A stretch of 12,115 bases of DNA from Akkermansiaceae bacterium UBA6138 (GTDB lineage Bacteria; Verrucomicrobiota; Verrucomicrobiia; Verrucomicrobiales; DEV007): contig DIVG01000070.1 in the NCBI GenBank assembly GCA_002422425.1, positions 1-12,115 of the forward strand, written 5' to 3'. The notes under the pieces were generated by a model that made no database searches, was not told the DNA's origin, and saw nothing but the letters and a program-made list of their open reading frames with translations. This document shows, piece by piece, positions 6,669 through 12,115 of this stretch. Made by a program: the position numbers and the translations under genes. Within the stretch, counting starts at the first letter, position 1. Each line of letters starts with the position of its first letter.

Positions 6669-9600
6669 ATGCAGGCATCATTCCAGACCTTACTCGCCAC
6701 AGTGGCCCTGGGGCCGCTCACGTTGACTTTCGCCGTCGCCGCGGAGGTGCCGGCCGATCATGCCGCGAAGATGACGCGCGGTTTGGAAATGTTCCGCGAC
6801 GGGGCGGGCCCTCTCCTGCGCGAGCATTGTCTCGACTGCCACGGGGGTGAAAAGACGCGGGGAGGTCTTGATCTCGCGACGCGGGAGGGTTTGCTCCTCG
6901 GCGGGGCAGAGGGCCAGGCGGTGAAACCCTTCGACGCGGCGGGTAGTTGGATGATGAAACTCATCCGGCACGAGGAGGGGCCGGAGATGCCCGAGAAAAA
7001 GCCGCGCCTTTCCGACGAGGCGATCGCAGTGATCGCGGCCTGGATCGACCACGGCGCGCCCTATGACGCTCCGCTCGTGGAGGGGAAGGCTCCGCCGCGG
7101 GACAAGTCGCAGGTGACGGAGGAGGACAGGGCGTGGTGGTCCTTTCAGCCGCTCACGGGAGTGGCTCCGCCGTCGGGAGGGGGGAATCCTATTGACGCTT
7201 TTCTCACCGAAGCGGCGCGGGAAAAACAGCTCGCGCTCAATGCGGAGGCCGATCCCGCCACGCTGGTGCGACGCGCCTCTCTCGACCTCACGGGACTGCC
7301 GCCGACGCCCGAAGAGGTGGCCGCTTACGCCACTGATCCTTCCCCGGCGGCCTGGGAAAAGCTGATCGCACGTCTCCTCGATTCACCGGCCTACGGGGAG
7401 CGTTGGGCGCGGCACTGGCTCGACGTGTCGCGCTTTGCGGAGAGCAGCGGCTTCGAGCATGACTACGACCGCCCCTTTGCCTATCACTACCGCGATTTTG
7501 TGATCAAGGCGCTCAATGCGGACATGCCCTTTGACCGTTTTGCGCACTGGCAGATCGCGGGCGACGAGTTCGCCCCGGAGGATCCGCTCGCGCTCACGGC
7601 GACGGGATTTCTCGGGGCGGGCGTCTTCCCCACCCAGATCACGGCGAATGAAGTGGAGCGCACCCGCTACGACGCGCTCGACGACATGCTCTCGACGACG
7701 GGCAGTGCCTTCCTCGGGCTCAGCATCGGATGCGCGCGCTGTCACGATCACAAGACCGATCCGATTCCGGAAAAGGACTACTACCGCCTCCTCTCGACTT
7801 TCACGACGACGGTGCGCAGCAACATCGAGGTGGATCTCGATCCCGAAAAGACAAGGTCGCTGCACGAGCCGTGGGCGAAGCAGCGCGAAGCGCTCGCGGC
7901 GGAGCTGACGAAAGTCGAGACATCGCTGCGTCCGGCTTTCGGGGCGTGGGTCGCGGGCGGGTTCGCCGGGGAGGAGGCTCCCGCCTGGGCGCTGTTGGAA
8001 GCGACCGAATGGAAGTCCGCCGCGGCGGCGACCTTCAAGCCGCTCGGCGACGGATCGTATCTCGTCGAGGGTGCGAACGCCGCGAAGGACACCTACACGA
8101 TGACTGCGCCGGTCACGGCGACGCGTCTCACCGCGCTGCGGCTCGAGACCCTGACACATCCCACGATGAAAGGGAACGGCCCGGGCCGGGCGGACAACGG
8201 GAATTTCGGACTGGGAAAAATCGAGGTGAGTCTCGTCTCTCCGAAAGGCGAAGCGGCGCCGGTGAAGATCGGACGCGCCTTTGCCGATCACGAGCAGAAC
8301 ACCCAGCAACTCGGGGTCGCGGCCTCGCTCGACGAAAATCCGGCGTCGGGCTGGGCCATCGACGGGCAGATCGGGAAAGATCATGCGGCCGTCTTTGTCT
8401 TCGCGACGCCGCTGAATCCGGAGCCCGGCTCGAAGCTCGTCGTGAAGCTGCACTTTACCGTGAACACGCGTCACCAGATCGGGCGTCCCCGTCTCTCGAT
8501 CACGGGCAGGGACGAGCCGGCGCTCGAGGGCGAGGCACCCCCGGCGGCCGTCACCGCAGCGATGGCGAAGGGGCAGGCGGGAACTGGTAAGGCCACAGGC
8601 ACGACCTTCACGGAGGCGGAAAGCGCGATCCTTTTCGACTGGTGGAAGCAGCGCGAAAGTTCGTGGCAGGCCGCCCGGACCACCCTCGCCGCGCACGAGG
8701 CGAAGGAGCCGAACGGAAAGACGACGGTGCTGGTCTGCGCCGAGGGACACAAGCCGCTCGTGATGCACTCGCAGGGGCCGCCCTTTCTCGAAGAGACCCA
8801 TCTTTTGAAGCGCGGCGATACGAATCAAAAGCAGTCCGTCGCGGAGCAGGGATTCCTGCAGGTGCTGATGCGCGATGCCGATGAAAAACGCTGGAGCTGG
8901 ACTCCGCCGGAGGGCGCGCCCTACACCGGTCGTCGCCGTTCCTTCGCGAACTGGATGACGGATGTCGACCGCGGGGCCGGCGCGCTGATGGCGCGGGTCA
9001 CGGTGAACCGGCTCTGGCAGCATCACTTCGGGCGCGGGATCGTCGCAACACCGAATGACTTCGGCCGCACGGGGACGCCGCCCTCGCATCCGGAACTGCT
9101 CGACTACCTCGCGGGCGAACTCGTTCGCAACGGCTGGCAGTTGAAGCCGATCCACCGGCTCATGATGACGAGCGCGGCCTACCGGCAGAGCGCCACGACC
9201 GACGCGGCGAAGCTCGCCGCCGATCCTGACAATGCGCTATTTCTCCGGCGCATGCCGCAGCGTCTCGAGGCCGAGGCGGTGCGCGACAGTGCGCTCGCGG
9301 TCGCCGGCGTGCTCGACACCACCATGTTCGGCGCGGGCACGCTTGATGAAAAAAGTCTGCGCCGCAGCCTTTATTTCACGGTGAAGCGCAGCCGTCTCGT
9401 GAACTCGATGGTCGTCTTCGACGCGCCCGAGCCCCTCGCGAGCCAGGGCAGTCGTCCGACGACGACGGTGGCGCCGCAGGCGCTCCTTATGATGAACAGC
9501 CCGCAGGCGCGGCACTGGGCGCTGGCCTTTGCCCGCCGCGTCGAGCGCGAGACCGGGTCGGTCGATCCGGCGCAACTCGTGCATCGCGCCTATCTGCTGG

Positions 9601-9767
9601 CGCTCGGTCGCGCGCCGCGCGAGTCCGAGGCAAGCGCCGCGGCGCAGTTCATCGCTCGGGGCGCAGACTATTACCCGCCCGCCGGCGGAACGCCGCCGCA
9701 GACGCTCGCCCTTGCCGACTTCTGTCAGGCTGTCCTCGCACTGAATGAATTTGTTTACGTGAACTGA
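6669..9767 (+). CDS. PSCyt1-PSCyt2-PSD1 (DUF1549/DUF1553) cytochrome-domain protein
   Basis: This 1032-residue exported protein has the planctomycete cytochrome architecture (PF07635, PF07583, PF07587). Residues 1-25 form a Sec signal peptide (likely cut after AVAA). Residues ~45-130 are PSCyt1 with a c-type haem motif CLDCH at 54-58 and EMP at 106-108, a possible distal Met ligand. Residues ~175-385 are PSCyt2, with LTGLPPTPEEV (207-217), ERWARHWLDVSRFAES (244-259) and a second CxxCH, CARCH at 355-359. Residues ~440-615 look like an inserted galactose-binding-type beta domain (GPGRADNGNFGLGKIEVSL, 504-522). Residues ~755-1020 are PSD1, with NRLWQHHFGRGIVATPNDFG (780-799) and HRLMMTSAAYRQS (829-841). 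The ATG at 6669 is the first possible start after an in-frame TAG at 6630. GGGAG at 6662-6666 is only 2 nt away. It heads a tight cluster with DUF1501 4 bp downstream. The family's role, probably redox chemistry in the periplasm, has not been settled. Confidence 0.92.
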   Translation: MQASFQTLLATVALGPLTLTFAVAAEVPADHAAKMTRGLEMFRDGAGPLLREHCLDCHGGEKTRGGLDLATREGLLLGGAEGQAVKPFDAAGSWMMKLIRHEEGPEMPEKKPRLSDEAIAVIAAWIDHGAPYDAPLVEGKAPPRDKSQVTEEDRAWWSFQPLTGVAPPSGGGNPIDAFLTEAAREKQLALNAEADPATLVRRASLDLTGLPPTPEEVAAYATDPSPAAWEKLIARLLDSPAYGERWARHWLDVSRFAESSGFEHDYDRPFAYHYRDFVIKALNADMPFDRFAHWQIAGDEFAPEDPLALTATGFLGAGVFPTQITANEVERTRYDALDDMLSTTGSAFLGLSIGCARCHDHKTDPIPEKDYYRLLSTFTTTVRSNIEVDLDPEKTRSLHEPWAKQREALAAELTKVETSLRPAFGAWVAGGFAGEEAPAWALLEATEWKSAAAATFKPLGDGSYLVEGANAAKDTYTMTAPVTATRLTALRLETLTHPTMKGNGPGRADNGNFGLGKIEVSLVSPKGEAAPVKIGRAFADHEQNTQQLGVAASLDENPASGWAIDGQIGKDHAAVFVFATPLNPEPGSKLVVKLHFTVNTRHQIGRPRLSITGRDEPALEGEAPPAAVTAAMAKGQAGTGKATGTTFTEAESAILFDWWKQRESSWQAARTTLAAHEAKEPNGKTTVLVCAEGHKPLVMHSQGPPFLEETHLLKRGDTNQKQSVAEQGFLQVLMRDADEKRWSWTPPEGAPYTGRRRSFANWMTDVDRGAGALMARVTVNRLWQHHFGRGIVATPNDFGRTGTPPSHPELLDYLAGELVRNGWQLKPIHRLMMTSAAYRQSATTDAAKLAADPDNALFLRRMPQRLEAEAVRDSALAVAGVLDTTMFGAGTLDEKSLRRSLYFTVKRSRLVNSMVVFDAPEPLASQGSRPTTTVAPQALLMMNSPQARHWALAFARRVERETGSVDPAQLVHRAYLLALGRAPRESEASAAAQFIARGADYYPPAGGTPPQTLALADFCQAVLALNEFVYVN

Positions 9768-9771
9768 TCCC

Positions 9772-11205
9772 ATGAATCCCGAACTTTTCCCTCTCGCGCG
9801 ACGCGAGCTTTTCCGACGGGCCGGCGCCGGATTCGGCATGCTGGCGCTGGGCGATCTACTCGCGGGCACGGGCCTCGCCTCGGCGCGGAATCCGCTCGCG
9901 GCAAAGACGCCCCATTTCCCGCCCCGGGCGAAGTCCATCATCTGGCTTTTCATGAACGGCGGACCGAGTCACGTCGACACCTGGGACTACAAGCCCGAGC
10001 TGCAAAAGCGGGACGGTCAGCCTCTCCCCGACTTCGACCCGAAGACAGGATTTTTCCCCGGCTCGGTCGGCCCGCTCATGAAGTCGCCCTTTGACTGGGC
10101 GCAGCACGGCCAGAGCGGCACGTGGGTGAGCTCCCTCTTCCCCAATCTGGCGAAGCAGGTCGATCACCTCGCCTTTATCCACTCGATGCACACGGAGTCG
10201 AACAACCATTCGCCCGCGCTCTTCATGATGAACACGGGGACGACCCGCATGGGCTACCCCAGCACGGGGGCGTGGGTGACCTACGGGCTAGGCTCCGCGA
10301 GCGAGAATCTGCCGGCCTTCATCGTCATGAGCGATCCGAAGGACCGCGGTCTGCCCAAGGGCAACGCGAGCAACTGGACGGCGGGCTTTCTCCCCGGCGT
10401 CTTTCAGGGCACCTGGTTGAAGTCGAAGGGCGAGCCGATCGACAATCTCACGCGTCCGGCCGATCTCGCCGCGGCCCGCCAGCGCGAGCAGCTCGACCTC
10501 CTCGCCGATCTCAACCGCGCCGGTCTCGCCGACTCGACCGCCGCGGACGAACTCACCGCGCGCATCGACAGCTTCGAGCTGGCCTACCGCATGCAGACGG
10601 CCGCGCCCGATGCCTTTGATTTGAAAAATGAACCCGAGAGCATCCGCAAACTCTACGGGCTCGACCAGCCGCACTGCTCCCACATCGCGGCCCAGTGTCT
10701 CACCGCGCGGCGGCTCGTCGAGCGCGGCACCCGCTTCGTGCAAATCTACAGCGGCGGGATGGAGAATCAGCTCTCGTGGGACTGCCATCTCGATCTCGCC
10801 GGCAACCACACCGGGTTCGCGCAGGAGACGGACCAGCCCTTTGCCGCCCTCATTCAGGATCTCGCGCAACGCGGCATGCTGCAGGACACCCTCGTCGTCT
10901 GCGCCGGAGAATTCGGACGTCTCCCCATCTCGCAAAAAGGGGCGAAGCCCGGTCGCGATCACAACCCCCACGCCTTCACCGCCTGGCTCGCCGGCGGCGG
11001 AGTCAAAGGCGGCGTCCACCATGGTGAAACCGACGAGATCGGTCACCGCGCCGTCGTCGACAAAGTGAGTGTGCGCGATTTTCACGCGACTCTGCTCCAC
11101 GCGCTCGGGCTCAACCACGAGAGACTGACTTTTCCTTTCCAGGGCCTCGACGCGAGCCTCACCGGGGTCGAGCCTGCGCATGTCGTGAAACAACTGTTTG
11201 CATGA
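9772..11205 (+). CDS. Tat-exported DUF1501 protein
   Basis: This 477-residue protein belongs to the DUF1501 family (PF07394), which has a fold related to the sulfatase/alkaline phosphatase superfamily and is the usual partner of PSD1 proteins in this superphylum. The N-terminus has a twin-arginine-type signal: RRELFRRAGAG (10-20), a hydrophobic stretch, then GLASA. Family motifs are MNGGPSHVDTWDYKP (61-75), SMHTESNNHSPA (138-149), GEFGRLP (379-385) and GRDHNPHAFTAWLAGGG (394-410). The Asp/His residues in them resemble metal ligands of the superfamily, so a hydrolytic or phospho/sulfo-ester role is possible but unproven. The start ATG at 9772 lies 4 bp after the stop of the cytochrome gene, with no strong Shine-Dalgarno, which suggests translational coupling. 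Its stop TGA overlaps the ATG of the next gene. Length is normal for the family. Confidence 0.93.
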   Translation: MNPELFPLARRELFRRAGAGFGMLALGDLLAGTGLASARNPLAAKTPHFPPRAKSIIWLFMNGGPSHVDTWDYKPELQKRDGQPLPDFDPKTGFFPGSVGPLMKSPFDWAQHGQSGTWVSSLFPNLAKQVDHLAFIHSMHTESNNHSPALFMMNTGTTRMGYPSTGAWVTYGLGSASENLPAFIVMSDPKDRGLPKGNASNWTAGFLPGVFQGTWLKSKGEPIDNLTRPADLAAARQREQLDLLADLNRAGLADSTAADELTARIDSFELAYRMQTAAPDAFDLKNEPESIRKLYGLDQPHCSHIAAQCLTARRLVERGTRFVQIYSGGMENQLSWDCHLDLAGNHTGFAQETDQPFAALIQDLAQRGMLQDTLVVCAGEFGRLPISQKGAKPGRDHNPHAFTAWLAGGGVKGGVHHGETDEIGHRAVVDKVSVRDFHATLLHALGLNHERLTFPFQGLDASLTGVEPAHVVKQLFA

Positions 11206-12115
11206 TTGCCCGACGTCATTTCCTCCAAAAGGCTCCACTCCTGAGCGCGCTGCCGGCTTTCGCCTCGCACCCCTCCTTTGCGGAGGACCGGGTCCCGTCG
11301 GACCGAGTCCCGCAATCCGTCGGAGAACTCTGGGCCGATTTCGATCCGCGCAGCGACCCTCTCGAGGTCGAGCTGATCCGCGAGTGGGAGGAAGACGGCG
11401 GCGTTTTCCGTCTGGTGCGGTATCTTATCGGCACTTTCAAAGGCAAACCCGCCCGCATGGCGGCGATCTACGGTTACCCCGCCGAGGCTGACGGGAAAGT
11501 GCCGGCGGTGATGCATATCCATGGCGGCGGCCAGCGCGCCTCTCTGTCCGAGGTGAAGTTTCTCGTCGGGCGCGGTTACGCCGCTCTCTCGGTGAACTGG
11601 GGCGGCAGCGGCACGGGCAAAGCGCCGTTCAACGCGCCCGAGGGCGCACAGCCGGGCGATCCCAATACCGACTGGGGGGCAGTCGATCCCTCGCAGCTCA
11701 ATGTGCAAGGCTACAGCACGATGCTGCCGGGTCCGGGGCAGTTTTTCGAAGACCGTGAACATCCCAAAAACAACAACTGGTACTTGCTCACGATCGGTTG
11801 CCGCCGCGGCCTCACCTTTCTCGAGGAGCAGCCCGAAGTCGACGGGGACCGCCTCGGGGTGCACGGCTATTCCATGGGAGGAAATCTCACGATGTATGTC
11901 GCCGGCTCCGATGACAGGGTGAAGGCCGCCGTCCCGGCCGTGGGCGGTCAGGGCTGGCGCTGGGAAGAGCAGGATTTCAACGGGGTGAGGGCGCGGCCGC
12001 AAGACAGTGTCAAAGGCGACCTTGAGGTCTTCCGGAAGACGCTCAGCTTCGAGAGCTACGCTCCGCTCATCCGCTGCCCCGTGCTGCACCGCAGTGCCAC
12101 GAACGATTTCCACGG
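11202..12115 (+). CDS. Probable Tat-exported alpha/beta hydrolase (esterase-like), 3' truncated
   Basis: The ATG at 11202 overlaps the DUF1501 stop in an ATGA arrangement, and the frame stays open to the window end: 304 codons plus two bases. The N-terminus is a twin-arginine signal, ARRHFLQKA at 3-11, with a likely cut after SFA (A27). The body is an alpha/beta hydrolase of the acetyl-xylan-esterase or dienelactone-hydrolase-like type. HIHGGGQ at 105-111 forms the oxyanion loop, GYAALSVNWGG (125-135) is a core strand, and HGYSMGGN at 221-228 is the nucleophile elbow with S224. D302 in ATNDFH, just before the cut, is a candidate catalytic acid. The catalytic His lies beyond the window. It would cleave an ester on an extracellular substrate, perhaps deacylating a polysaccharide. 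No Shine-Dalgarno precedes it, so translation probably depends on the upstream gene. The specific substrate is unknown. Confidence 0.85.
   Translation, partial: MIARRHFLQKAPLLSALPAFASHPSFAEDRVPSDRVPQSVGELWADFDPRSDPLEVELIREWEEDGGVFRLVRYLIGTFKGKPARMAAIYGYPAEADGKVPAVMHIHGGGQRASLSEVKFLVGRGYAALSVNWGGSGTGKAPFNAPEGAQPGDPNTDWGAVDPSQLNVQGYSTMLPGPGQFFEDREHPKNNNWYLLTIGCRRGLTFLEEQPEVDGDRLGVHGYSMGGNLTMYVAGSDDRVKAAVPAVGGQGWRWEEQDFNGVRARPQDSVKGDLEVFRKTLSFESYAPLIRCPVLHRSATNDFH

Noticed and set aside
7383..9155. 590-codon minus-strand frame within the cytochrome-domain gene
   Set aside because: It is an Arg/Glu-rich antisense frame without a domain. The plus strand is a full PSCyt1-PSCyt2-PSD1 protein.

Overview
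The window is GC-rich DNA with seven protein genes, two of them cut by the window edges, and no RNA gene that I can support. The family content points to the Planctomycetes-Verrucomicrobia-Chlamydiae superphylum, most likely a free-living verrucomicrobium or planctomycete. The main evidence is a PSCyt1/PSCyt2/PSD1 cytochrome protein directly followed by a DUF1501 protein, a pair typical of these phyla. A LamG-sialidase protein, a secreted nucleoside-hydrolase-like protein and a ceramidase-like protein fit the same assignment. Clear Shine-Dalgarno sequences are scarce, so several starts were chosen from signal peptides.

Layout. Positions 1-384 (+) hold the C-terminal end of a probable alpha/beta hydrolase. 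Positions 385-869 hold no convincing gene but several small inverted repeats. Positions 870-3737 (+) encode a large exported protein with a LamG-like domain and two sialidase-type beta-propeller regions. It converges on 3864-4856 (-), an exported nucleoside-hydrolase-family protein. An 8-bp unit repeated four times lies just upstream of that gene's start. Positions 5016-6458 (-) encode an exported neutral/alkaline ceramidase-like protein. A 210-bp divergent region (6459-6668) separates it from a tight three-gene (+) cluster: PSCyt1-PSCyt2-PSD1 protein (6669-9767), DUF1501 protein (9772-11205; 4-bp gap) and a probable Tat-exported alpha/beta hydrolase (11202 to beyond the window end; ATGA overlap).

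Function. All six genes whose N-termini are visible carry a Sec or Tat export signal, so the locus encodes a set of periplasmic or extracellular proteins. They look like enzymes that cleave glycan, ester, amide or N-glycosidic bonds, together with a putative c-type-cytochrome oxidoreductase. The most system-like unit is the translationally coupled cytochrome/DUF1501/esterase cluster. The true substrate cannot be read from sequence. Joint breakdown of a sialylated or otherwise decorated glycan or glycolipid is a hypothesis only.
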